A stretch of DNA of 64,000 bases from Dendrobium chrysotoxum (Eukaryota > Streptophyta > Magnoliopsida > Asparagales > Orchidaceae). Position 1 is the stretch's first letter. Each line of letters starts with the position of its first letter. The position numbers and the translations under genes are program-made. The notes below the pieces were generated by a model that was not told the origin of the DNA, made no database searches, and saw nothing but the letters and a program-made list of their open reading frames with translations. Positions 11,201-20,297 of this stretch are shown here, one piece after another. The DNA lies in NCBI GenBank assembly GCA_019925795.1, contig CM034315.1, positions 4,960,001-5,024,000 on the forward strand, in the 5' to 3' direction.

Positions 11201-14200
11201 ATGTTGGCATTGATTGTAAAGATGCTATTGCATTCATCGCACACCCTTGTGGTCATTGCAATCACTCCAAATCACTCAATCACATGATCGAGATAAATAT
11301 TGTGAGTCAATTGTTATCATTCATATGCAAGTTATGCAACCTATTGAAGGCATCACATTATTAGATGGTGTTCTTTACGATTTCATCATTACTTGTAAGT
11401 GAGTGGTGTTTGTGAATCCCTTGATTTATAGGTTTCAAATCTGTTCACTTGCCTTTAATTTAGAACTTGTTATCTTACAAATTGTAATTTCATTTTAAGC
11501 ATTATATCATGTTCCTTGATGTCCATGCAAGTCCCCTGTACTTAGTTCATTCGAGGTCAAATCAAGTTCCCTACGGTTCGTTTGAGCTCAAGCTCGTGTT
11601 TAGTTCAAATTCCCTGCTGTTAAAGTCAAGTTTAGGTCCCCTGTTATTTATTTAAGTTTTGCGTGTTTTAGTCCAAATTTAGGCAGCCTCCTGACATCTC
11701 CCATATTTAGGGGAAATTCCAGGAGTCATAGCTTTCCCCTCCACGCTACGTGAGTGCTTCAGGTAGGTGTCGGGTGACATCGCGGCTGCATTTCTTCAAT
11801 CCCCGCCATGCTAAGAGAGCACTTATGGGTCTTCAGGGTACCTGTTTGAAAACGCGAAATTTCCTTACCCCTGCCGCACTACGAGAGTGCTTAAGGGTAC
11901 TTAATTTTATCCTCATCACGCTACGAGAGCGCTTCAAGGCCTACCTGCCTCATTGCAAGCGTCACATCGGTTTCCCTCCCATCGTGCTATGTGAGCGCGT
12001 AGGGTGGTCTGCCGGCTTGCAGCAAACGTCGAGAGCGGGGTTTTGAGTGAAGAACGTTATACCTTTGCGCGAGAGGCGACGACAACGATGTGACGGTGAC
12101 GAAAGTATACAAAATTTGCATATATATATTATATTTTTTTCCTTTTTCTTTTTCTTCCCCTTCCCTTTTTAAATAACAACTATTATCGCTATTCCAGTCA
12201 TAATGATAATCACAATAATAATGATTATTTACTATTGTAATTAATAATAATAGTTATCAATAACATTAATAGTAACCGTCATTAATAACATTAACATTAA
12301 TGATAATTACTGTTAATGATAATAATGATAACTATCATTATCAGAAGATAATTCCATTAATCAACAATAGTGCCCGATTAACAATGACAATGATGGGTAA
12401 AATCCTATACATGTCTTTTTGAAGTTTTGCAAACTGTATAAGCGAAGTGGGCTGAATTGGTAGGTATGAAGATATGACATGATATGGAGTTTGGCTTGTA
12501 GTGGGGAGAAATGAATCTTATTGCTTTAGAAAAGGTAGCAGGTATCGGGTTGGAGTCTCAAAGTAATAGGTGAGTTTGATTGGCTTAGTGGAGTGTAGGC
12601 AGTGGAGAAATAAGAAGGGTGCAAGCAGAAGGTAAGGGTTGGCTTCAATAGGAGATGGGATTCAAGTGTATAGGGAGTGTAGAGAGGAGGTGAGCTGCTC
12701 TATTTGAACGTGAGCAGGGATCAGACAAAGTGGGAGTCCGACGGGGCTTTTGTTGGGTTCGATTTGTGGCCGACCGGTCTGGATCGGGTAGGTGTGGAGA
12801 AACCGGCAGCTGGAATTCATCTTGGTGTAGGTAGGAGCAACGGGAGTGGTGTCTGACAAGCTTGGGTGGTACAGGGAGGAAATGCGACATCAGTTGAGTA
12901 GGCGGAGGCAACAGGTCAGTCGTGCTGGATTGGGTCCGGCGGTGAAGTGAAGACGTGATCTTCACGTGGATTGGAAGTCGTGTTAAAGGCGTGAACGACA
13001 AGAGATCAAGGCGTGATCGGTCTGTACGTGACGGAGGAAGCGGAGGGGAGAAGCTTACGTGAGCAGAGGGCTAAGTGCGAATAGAGGGAGATGGGAATCT
13101 TAAGCTAGAGTTGGCGGTCATGGGTGTCGGTCCGGCTAGGGAGATCGGTTAAGTTGCTCTTCACGTGAGGAGGAATCACAGGTGGATCAGTATAAAGAGA
13201 GACGGGAGAGAGCTGTTGGAATCAAAGGTTGATGGGATGTGATCTCACTCAGCGGATAGAAGGTGCAATTGGAAGCTTAAGAAATGGCACGGTGATGAAG
13301 TGCGAAGGGAGTTTTCAGTGTGGAAGTAAAAAAGGAAACGAAGGCAGTGTTGTCTGGCTTTGTTTTAACGTCGAAGAGCATCCAACCGAGGCAAGCGACG
13401 TCCGTCCGAGGTTTATTTCAGCGGGATATCTGGGAAGCAGTGCAGAGCGTCGGCGGGATTCACAGGATTTGATCGGGATTTAGCCGAAGATTTGAGGTCA
13501 GAACTTCGACAAAGCCGAGGTAATTAGATTTTGATTTGATTTAACGTGAATTTTGACTTTTAAATTAATTTAATTAATAATAGTGATAATGGTTTAAAAT
13601 CATTATCAATATTATTAATTTGGAATGGTCGGTACACGTCAATTAACCAAAATTGCCTCGATTTGCGCGATTTCTCGAAATTCATGCATTACTCCTCGGA
13701 ATGCACTCTGATTTTGCCGCGCAATTTTCATTGGACGAATTGATATTCCCCTTGGATATTGACGATGTTCCGGACACAATGGCGATGTCTGTTTTGCGAT
13801 CGGACATTATTTAGGCGACATTGCGGGTTAATTTCCTCGTTTTGCGAGTGTTGCCTCGGGATGCTTGCCAATTTACTCGCGCGACGTTAATTGCTCAAAT
13901 TGACTGACACTTTTGGATATTGATGACGTTTCGAATGCAACAGTGAAGTCTGTTTTGGGATTGGATGTCATTTGGGCGACGTCACGCGTCTATTTTCTCG
14001 ATTTGTGCGTCGTAGCCTAGGGATTAGTGTCGTTGCCTCGGACCACCCCAATTGAGCAGGTTGATAGTGAGTTTTGGGTATTGATGACGTTCCGGACACA
14101 ACGACGAAATCCGTTTTGCAATCGGACATCGTTTGGGCGACGTCGCGCATTAATTTTGGGTGTCGGTCATCCCTTTGGACCGATCTCGTTCGGTTTGACT

Positions 14201-17200
14201 GCGAGGGATCTCCACTCGACATTTTGATTGGAACGATGCAGTCCGTCTGGCAATCGGAAGTCATTTGACCCTTCAAGTGATAAGTAGCGTCGGCGCGCGC
14301 ATTGCTTGATTCACCGGTTTTGCCCCTTTTGTGTGTGGTTTGATGTGTAGGGGTCACACACAATTGTTGTCGTATTGGTTTTTTTTTCTTTTATTATTTA
14401 TTTCTTTTTTATTTGACGAATTGTAAAACTCTACAAATAGATCCATATTCTGGCTGAATAAAATATGGATCGTTCCACCTTTCTTTCTCTCTATTCTCTT
14501 CTACTCCTTTTTTCCTTATATTGAGAAAATTTTAAGTTAAATTTTAAAGGCTTAGGGAATCTAAATGATTGAAGATAAAAAAAGTTGCAACAAATGATTA
14601 CGAATAATGGAGATGTTTAGGCTTGTGGTAATTTAAAGATAACCAAGCTTTTTTGGGCTATAAGAGAGGATTTTTAAACTATAAGAAAATTCATGTTTGA
14701 ATAAAAAAATAAATTTGATTTTATGCTTAGAAGGAATAGTATGATGTTGATATTTGTGCTAGGCAGTTGGAATTGTAGGGAGCAATGAATAGATCTTCAT
14801 AATTGATATTGAAAAGATATAGGATTGAGTTCCATAAAAATTAATTTGGCAGGCATTAAAGAGAAATTATGCTTACTAAAAGTTTGATGAAGTTACTTAA
14901 AGATAATTATGATTCATTGACTATGATATGGAGAGCAAGTTGTCTCCATTATAATCTGAAGGTCTCCAAGTTTGTATCATGGAATGCCTCTCTTCAATGT
15001 AGAAGTAAGGTTGCATGCTTGAACATTCTCTCCGAATCTCTCATTAAAGGGAAGAGGGAAGCCTCACAATATATGTCCTTAGTGGTGGAGTACTTATTAG
15101 TGCTAGAGTTTGTTGTAGATTAATAAACTTAATATTTTTGGTTGTTGTTCAAGTGTTTTTTTTATGACTTTCTTTAGTAGATAGGAAAATAATAAATTCA
15201 GGTTATTTAGGCTTCGTTTGAGATGGCTTTCTAACTACTCGTTTGAGATGGCTTTCTAACTACTTCTTAAAGTACTTTTTTAATACAAAAAATTTAATTT
15301 TTTTATTAGAAAGCCGCTTTAAGAAATATTAAGAAAGCCGTCCTAAATGAAGCCTTAATCATCTACAATGAGGTCCAGACACGTAACATTATGGCAAGGA
15401 GATAAATTTATATGAAAGGAATAGGAGTAGAACAAAGGGAACGTATCCAGATATGCGAGAGACTTGTGCAAACTATAAATTAATACCATGTGAAGAACTC
15501 AACACGAATGAATGGAGGTCGATTCCTGAAGTTGACCCTAAATGAAAGCATTAGGCTAATGAGTGTTTTTCATGCAAGCAGTTCTTAATTCCTGCCCTCA
15601 ACAATTGCTTTAATCTCCTTTTAACTAATTGCACTCTGCCAATATTATTTGGTGAACTAAATGAACACTGATGTTGTAGAGGCTTTCTATGCTTCATGCC
15701 AGTTGTCTAGACGATAATAAATTCAACTTCATAGAAACCGTTTTAGACGATAAACATTGTTAGCAATGCAAATTCCGTTTCTCATCATTTCACCTCGTCT
15801 CTAAAACAAATAAGATTTTATTGTTTAGCAGAGCATCTAGAAAAGCTAGAAATATATAAAATAAAAGGTATGTTTTCACAGATTAATTCAAATAATTTTC
15901 GCGTGCTAAGCCTAGGCTTTGTGAAAGTCTTTATGAACAGGCTGTCGGACTTCCCTCTTACATATTGGAAAATACTTCAAATAGCTTGCATGATTATTCA
16001 TGGCTTCATGCATTTGCTTATTCCAAGCCAGAATGCTGAGCTGTTGATTTATGCCTTTATTATTTTCGGTCTTCAATTGTGTGTTTGATTCCCTTAATTT
16101 ATTATTTTAGACTTAGTTTTTTCTTCTTATTAATTTTATTTATATTCTGGAGCAAAAGAATTCTACATGCTAAAACCAGTTTCTTGTGCATTTACATTGT
16201 GCAAAGAATGGAAACAAGGATCGTTGGCTATTAAGTTTTGCATTAATGACTTTTAACATATGATCAATAAGCTAGCCAGGATATCAACTTCCATATACCT
16301 GTTAACCTTTGAATAGAATGTGTTCTGGCGTTCTAGAAGTGATAATAAATTTTCCCTCCCGGACCAAGGATTTAAAAATTCTTCCTTTTATCAAATCAGT
16401 TTGCTCGATGCTTTATTTCCCATCAGGATATTCTTAAATTGCAAAAATAATCTTATTGACAGCGTTGCTATAGAATAATATGCGGAGATGCTTATATTAA
16501 CATCACTTTCAAATTATAAAAGTTGTACCTGTCTTAAAACTGATACTCTCCTATAGGAGGCTTGTGTTTATGTTGCTGCATGCTATATGTATTTATGATT
16601 TTCTTTTTCCTTACAGGTTGTAACCTCCTCAACTTGGAAATGAAGAACGCTTCCTTGTCAGTTGCTGGACTTATACCCATGCTGAATCTGATCACTTTGA
16701 GGCTTGAATTCATCAGATTAGATGACGAAGACCTAGACAAGGTCAATGAGTGCTTTCCTTTCCTTCAAATTCTTAAATTAATTGGAGTTGGAGGACTAAG
16801 AAAGCCTAAGATTGTCCTTACACAGCTAAGGATATGCCATTGGACGGTTTCAAATTTTCCATTGTCTTTGGCAATTCATGCACCCAACTTAGTTGAATTG
16901 AAGTTAGAATGTGTTGAACCGAAGTATCTTGTTCTTGAAACCCCACTACTCTCTCAAATTGACCTTAAGATAAAAAAACCAGGTGGACATATCAAAGTTG
17001 GAAGTTTTCTTTACTTGAAATCTGTCAGGATGGAAACATTATATCTAAAAGGCATCAAACAACTTTTTGAAGGGTGTCAAGCTGTTAAGAAGTTGGAGCT
17101 TGAAGAATTCAACTCTTCTAAAACTGATGAATCATTCGGAAAATTCACAGTGCTTGACATTATCAGTACATTTCCCAATGTGAATGATCTTAAGTTAGGA

Positions 17201-17524
17201 CCAGGAGCCTGGAATCAACTGGAAACTTCTTTTGTTGGCTGCAGGGACTCTTATATTTCCTGTGAGTGGAGGAATTTGAAGAGTTTGACCATTAAACTGC
17301 CGCCTGATGATCTTAATATAGCTACGTTGTCTGTTTTGCTCAAATTTTGCATACCTTCGTGTGAAGTGGCAGTGCTTCTTCACAAAGATTCTCCTGATTG
17401 TACCAAGAATAGAATCATCGCAAGATGCGCAGGCAATTTCCCAAGGTATAAGTGGAAATGGGGAATTTGGAAGGAATCATGTCTAGATTCCTTCTTGGAT
17501 TTCCAAAATGACACGAACTTCTGA
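2264..17524 (+). CDS. F-box/LRR-repeat protein (At4g29420-like), two exons
   Basis: Exons 2264-2750 and 16617-17524 join in frame (487+908 nt) to give 464 residues. The donor is CAAT|gtgatt and the acceptor is cttacag|GTTG; the split Cys codon restores the family string ISEQCCNLL. The N-terminal 45 residues (MEDLPPSILVEILSRL...) are an F-box, which in this superfamily docks on SKP1 in SCF ubiquitin ligases. An acidic insert (EEEEGEDGGFDDGDD) lies near residues 125-145. The rest is leucine-rich-repeat-like, including LITLRLEFIRLDDEDLDKVN and CHWTVSNFPLSLAIHAPNL, and ends in the family-typical PRYKWKWGIW. The match to Arabidopsis F-box/LRR protein At4g29420 is from memory and strong; its substrate is unknown to me. 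An in-frame ATG at 2186 exists, but 2264 fits the family start. Exon 1 is clearly more GC-rich than exon 2. The intron is exceptionally long. Confidence 0.88.
2752..4505. other. Unassigned part of the F-box intron
   Basis: AT-rich sequence without a recognisable gene. The open frames near 4178-4429 are leucine/serine/phenylalanine runs from a pyrimidine-rich strand and look noncoding. Confidence 0.5.
4506..4579 (+). mobile_element. Short copia reverse-transcriptase fragment
   Basis: Translation gives a copia RT motif around DWPLH and VKNAFLNDN, with one in-frame stop. It is interrupted exactly where the next element's LTR starts (TGTTGAATC at 4580). The same RT motif recurs about 255 bp downstream in that neighbour, so this is a separate, related copy. 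Confidence 0.6.
4580..6204 (+). mobile_element. Decayed Ty1/copia element: LTR start, RT-RNase H, 3' LTR
   Basis: 4580 to about 4623 matches the first ~45 bp of the LTR that starts at 5999 (both begin TGTTGAATCACA/C and share GGGGGCCCACG). The copia pol reading then begins at once (KARLLARGFTQSYGIDYQET), so most of the 5' LTR, gag, protease and integrase are deleted. Further on are the RT active-site region (YMDDIIL), SDADWAGSQVD and the RNase H end THEQLADVLTKAL. A purine tract GAGGGGGAG precedes the 3' LTR. Several stops and frameshifts make it a pseudo-element. The LTR is only about 200 bp; its right end is unclear. Confidence 0.8.
6205..6710. other. Plastid-derived DNA (NUPT), rps12-trnV(GAC) spacer type
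   Basis: The sequence reads like the plastid inverted-repeat spacer just upstream of trnV-GAC, with landmarks GGGGTTACCGTTATCC, AAGGCCCGGCTCCAAGTTG and TTTCTCGACCCTTTGCC. Homology breaks off near 6710, before the tRNA itself. The assignment is from memory of plastid genomes, not alignment. It lies in the F-box intron directly after the copia 3' LTR. The open frames at 6205-6563 are not nuclear genes. Confidence 0.65.
6711..7029. other. Unassigned AT-rich intron sequence
   Basis: No gene or clear repeat is seen between the plastid insertion and the next copia fragment. Confidence 0.5.
7030..8100 (+). mobile_element. Decayed Ty1/copia pol fragment (RT-RNase H) with LTR start
   Basis: The reading begins NKQGFKHPHSDHALFYKH and continues through a copia RT stretch (LIIYVGDIIIRKDN, EFGHLRYFL), then frameshifted RNase H (ending LTKGLAKPLFEKLIDKLALL). 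A purine tract TTGGGGGAG at about 8079-8087 is followed by TGTTGAATAATT, the probable LTR start at 8088. The catalytic YVDD is YVGD here and stops are frequent, so it is inactive. It differs from the 4580-6204 element. Confidence 0.75.
8134..8332 (+). other. Open segment of unknown origin
   Basis: An uninterrupted frame of about 66 codons ends in TGA at about 8330. It contains RILAKATLGRKPWDSYTW and RVGKYAAIEVGLPRIIGMDA, with coding-like composition (three Trp, mixed residues) unlike the flanking AT-rich DNA. I do not recognise it. It has no start codon in a gene-like setting and sits between a copia LTR start and element G copy a. It could be a captured exon or part of an LTR. Confidence 0.25.
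8838..8880. repeat. Short tandem repeat of TGGTCTACTTAGTCAGAGG
   Basis: A 20-bp unit occurs twice head-to-tail in copy a but once in copies b and c at the same place, so the duplication is private to copy a. Confidence 0.7.
12110..12380. repeat. AT-rich TAATAAT array within element G copy a
   Basis: Runs of TAATAATAAT, ATTAATAAC and similar words alternate with short interruptions. The equivalent module in copies c and d is an AATTATAATTAATTA array, so the position is conserved while the word has diverged. Confidence 0.6.
13735..14165. repeat. Three tandem ~160-bp repeats in the tail of copy a
   Basis: The phrase TTGGATATTGA(C/T)GA.GTT recurs at about 13752, 13913 and 14073, spaced 161 and 160 bp. 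Each is followed by a TCTGTTTTG..ATCGGACAT-type segment and GGGCGACGTC. The units have diverged. No such triplet is seen in copies c or d. Confidence 0.65.
14371..15209. other. LTR-like promoter remnant and unassigned intron sequence
   Basis: About 14400-14520 has a TATA-like CTACAAATAGATCC, an AATAAA and a CT-rich tail, the layout of an LTR R/U5 region, probably older than copy a. The remainder to 15209, including a plus-strand frame at 14869-15123, shows nothing I recognise. Confidence 0.35.
15210..15354. mobile_element. Tourist-like MITE (family M, copy 1)
   Basis: A fold-back element begins GGCTTCGTTTGAGATGGC and ends in the inverted complement GTCCTAAATGAAGCC. It is flanked by TTA on both sides (15207-15209, 15355-15357). 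The left arm carries an internal 20-odd-bp duplication of CGTTTGAGATGGCTTTCTAA. TIRs starting GG with a 3-bp TTA duplication fit PIF/Harbinger MITEs. Confidence 0.75.
15358..16616. other. Unassigned 3' part of the F-box intron
   Basis: No gene or repeat is recognised here. A polypyrimidine run (TTTTCTTTTTCC) precedes the acceptor at 16616. Confidence 0.5.
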
Positions 17525-18020
17525 CCTGGAGGTTTTCTCTAAACACTACAGATTCTCTACTTTTTTTAGTGGTAATTTTTTCTGAAGTATAATATATTGG
17601 CATACGAAAAGTAGCAAATCTGCAATGAAAAGAGATTTATGGCAAACGATGCAAACACTAGAAAAATGATTGAGGGATTCTTAGACTCACTTCGGTATAT
17701 GTTTTGGTAAGACACAAGTTATATATAGTTTTTACTAGGCTTGGTATTGTCTTGTCAATTGTATGATGATTTTATACTTCTAATACTAGATGATATTTGT
17801 AATTAAGATGTAATGCAGCAAGGTCTTTCAAACATTATATGCCTTATTTTGTAAATTCCGTGGGAACATCTTGTTTTTACTTGAAGAAAACAAAACTTCC
17901 ATACCTTTTTGTTCACAATCTATTTGCGCACACTGCAGTCAGTTATAAAGCTCTATGAAGTTTTGAAACCTTTGAAAAGCATTTTTGCCCAAAACTTTTA
18001 TGAGAAAAGTGTTGATTTGG
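17525..18020 (+). other. 3' flank of the F-box gene
   Basis: AT-rich sequence expected to hold the 3' UTR. I cannot fix a polyadenylation site. No other gene is seen before element G copy b. Confidence 0.45.
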
Positions 18021-18129
18021 TGTGGGTTCTGAAAATCCGCGCCCGGCCTCCCCGTTGCTTTTCGGGGGAGTTTTAACGGATTAAGTTCTGGGGTAAATTT
18101 TGGAAAGGCAGATTGGGTTTATAGATAAG

Positions 18130-18262
18130 GAAAAATTATTCTATGCGGAGTCCGAACTCCAATGAAAATACACCACGTCTGATACCAAGCTCGGTACTGC
18201 TCGGTACCTAAGCATAAATCGGACGATTCTCCCATCCGGTGTCCGCACATAATAATCTCTCG
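18130..18262. mobile_element. 133-bp MITE with 8-bp target duplication
   Basis: The insertion is flanked by TAGATAAG at 18122-18129 and 18263-18270. Its ends are inverted: AAATTATTCTATGCGGAGTCC on the left against GGTGTCCGCACATAATAATC on the right. Copies a (near 8510) and c (near 28230) have the uninterrupted site with one TAGATAAG, which confirms the insertion. An 8-bp duplication fits a hAT-type MITE. Confidence 0.85.
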
Positions 18263-18549
18263 TAGATAAGACACTACCCAGAGATTTCACCCTCATTTTG
18301 TGAGGACTTTATGATCTGAGTTTTGGTTTCCTATAGGCGCAAGCCCCTATAGTTAATTACCCCTCTCGATAACGAGAGAGAACTCTCAATTAAGGCTAGT
18401 CGTCGATCATATACGTAGAGATACGTGTTATCTGGCATATAGTAGCAGCATAGGTTTAGGTGTTTAGAGATGTAATATTTAAAATTTACCATCTTATACT
18501 TAAAGCGGATGGTGGGGGAATGGATGATGGACCCGATCAAGATCCTATA

Positions 18550-20297
18550 TGATGAGGACATCAGCAGGAGATTTCAGCGCGTGTATCATCGATGGAATCG
18601 TAGATCGACGGCTATGATTCGGAGTCTCTATTTATGATGCATTTATGTATTTTATTTTTATTTATGTTATGGTTTACCATTATACCTCCGAGAGGGATTA
18701 GTTTATGTTGTAGCCCCGAGGGCATTTGAGTCTTTGTGTTTTCTTTTATTTTGAAGCCTATATATGAGGGCACTCACTATTGTATGGGATGATGATTGAT
18801 GAATGAAATTTCAGTTTTTGTTCTTCGTTTCTTTGTGAGCTCTTGAGAGAAAAGAGAACCTTAGAAGAGGGCCAAAGCAATACCCGATAGCCGTCGGAAG
18901 AGTTCGGACTCTCGATTTTCCCCTTCCCCTTTGTTCCTCCCCACCCTTTCTTCTCACCTACCGCCGGCAAACCCACCCCAGAACCGTCGGCCAAGCCTCC
19001 TTCCCCTCCTCTTCCCACACCACCGGCCACTCTTCCCCTCCACCCAACTCGCTGGCCTAATCCCCCACTACCGCCGGCCAAACCCCCACCCAAAAGCCGT
19101 CGGCCAAGCCTCCTTTCCCTCCTCCTCCACCCTTAGCTACCGGCCTAAGCCCTCTTTCCCAAGCCTAGCCGCCAGCCCTTTGTGCCCCTACATTCATACC
19201 CTTCCTAAATTAGCCCATTATTGATTTGGAAAGTATTCTAATTCAAATTTAAAGAAATTTGAATTTCAAATTCTTTCTTAATTAACATTTCATATTTTAG
19301 GAAGTTTCCCAATCACTACAAATTTGAAATTAATTCAGATTTAATTCCTCCAATCAATAATTAATGCAAGGGTCCACATACATCGAATGTGGACACCCTT
19401 TTCTCTCCCTTCTTTGGCCGGCCCCCCATATTCCCTCTCTTTTCATTATTGTTCCCTATTAACGCTATCAATCAACACCCTTTCTTCAAGGTTGGCCGCC
19501 CACTTCCCCATTAAGGGAGATTTGAATTTCAAAATTATTCCCTCCCTTTCCATTCAAAATCTGAAATTAAAATTCAAATTTTAATTTATTACCTCTCCAC
19601 CCACATAAACCAAAAGCTGAAATTAAAGAAGCCTTTTGCCCTAGCCTTGGCCGACCTCTCCAACTTTCCCCTCCTCTTCTTCTCGTCTCTATTATTTCAT
19701 TCACCCCCAAGGAAGAACCTACACAACTTGGCCTCCTCCCCATGAATGGTCGATCCTAAAAGAGACTATGGATTCGTATACGATCATCATGGACGAGTAG
19801 ATGTGTTGAGATCATGCTTCTTCGACCTCAACTTGGAGATCGACGACACCGTCGACCGGATCCTTTTCACTTTGACGTCTGCCATCGACGAGCACCAAAC
19901 CTCTGGATAGTGGCGAGTTATTGGACATCCACCGACTTTTTTTCCTCCGGCTAACTTTTCGTTGGGCAATACTGCAGGCGTCTTCTGTCTCTTAGTGGCG
20001 TCATTAGGTTTGCTGAAATTATTCTTCCGCTAAAACAACCCTCAAGATTGAGAGTAAGGGGAACTCAAGGTAAACTTTCTATTTGTTAACCTGTGAATTT
20101 CTGTTATTTATACATTTAGCTTTACTATAATTTTGTTATTATTTTAAATCGCCCTTCTAATCTAGCTTGTAACCGCATGCCAAAGCACATCAACAACAAA
20201 GAAATCCTAGAATCTAGTCTTGTGAAACATTAATTTTAAATTAGCAAGCTTAACAAATTTTATTAAATTCCTGCAATTCCTATTATGTTTCACATCA
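18550..20297 (+). mobile_element. 1.75-kb solo LTR nested in element G copy b
   Basis: It begins TGATGAGGACATCAGC and ends CACATCA, with a target duplication CTATA (18545-18549) and CTATG (20298-20302), one mismatch. Removing it restores the head-to-next-module junction GATCC(C/T)ATGGTTC seen in copies a and c. A TATA-like CCTATATATGAGGG at about 18758 and a C-rich stretch (18920-19200, CCGCCGGCAAACCCACC type) fall inside. No gag or pol is present. The proline-rich open frames here follow from the C-richness. Confidence 0.75.

Larger units (their letters stand above)
8409..14360 (+). mobile_element. Element G copy a: 5.95-kb noncoding LTR-type element
   Basis: It begins TGCGGGCTCTGAAAATTCG and ends GGGGTCACACA, with a candidate 5-bp target duplication TAATT (8404-8408) and CAATT (14361-14365, one mismatch). 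Modules run in the order seen in the other copies: head (8409-8800), CCATGGTTC/TACTTAGTCAG block (8800-9300), GTCGACTCCTATCTA and TCACGTGTGTAC block (9450-9810), TGTAGG-CGCTTGCATT-type region (9810-11440), AAGTTC-rich region (11490-11650), GC-rich CACGCTACGTGAG block (11655-12060), AT-rich array, then a GC-rich tail. No protein domain is seen in any frame. It lies inside the F-box intron. Confidence 0.65.
2751..16616 (+). other. 13.9-kb transposon-filled intron of the F-box gene
   Basis: The interval between the two F-box exons is 13,866 bp, with GT at 2751 and AG at 16615-16616. It contains two copia pol remnants, plastid-derived DNA, the 5.95-kb element G copy a and a Tourist-like MITE, all listed separately. 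The exons on either side are open and join in frame, so I infer one gene and not two fragments. Confidence 0.8.

Noticed and set aside
12645..13001. 118-codon minus-strand frame
   Set aside because: Low-complexity Pro/Ser/Arg composition, opposite to the orientation of element G copy a, with no family resemblance.
14798..14804. CA followed by TAATT as the right end of element G copy a
   Set aside because: TAATT is common in this AT-rich DNA and the preceding sequence does not resemble the ends of copies c and d; GGGGTCACACA at 14360 does.
18758..19224. Gly-rich minus and Pro-rich plus frames
   Set aside because: Both arise from a C-rich stretch of the nested solo LTR; neither has a start context or relatives in other LTR copies in the window.
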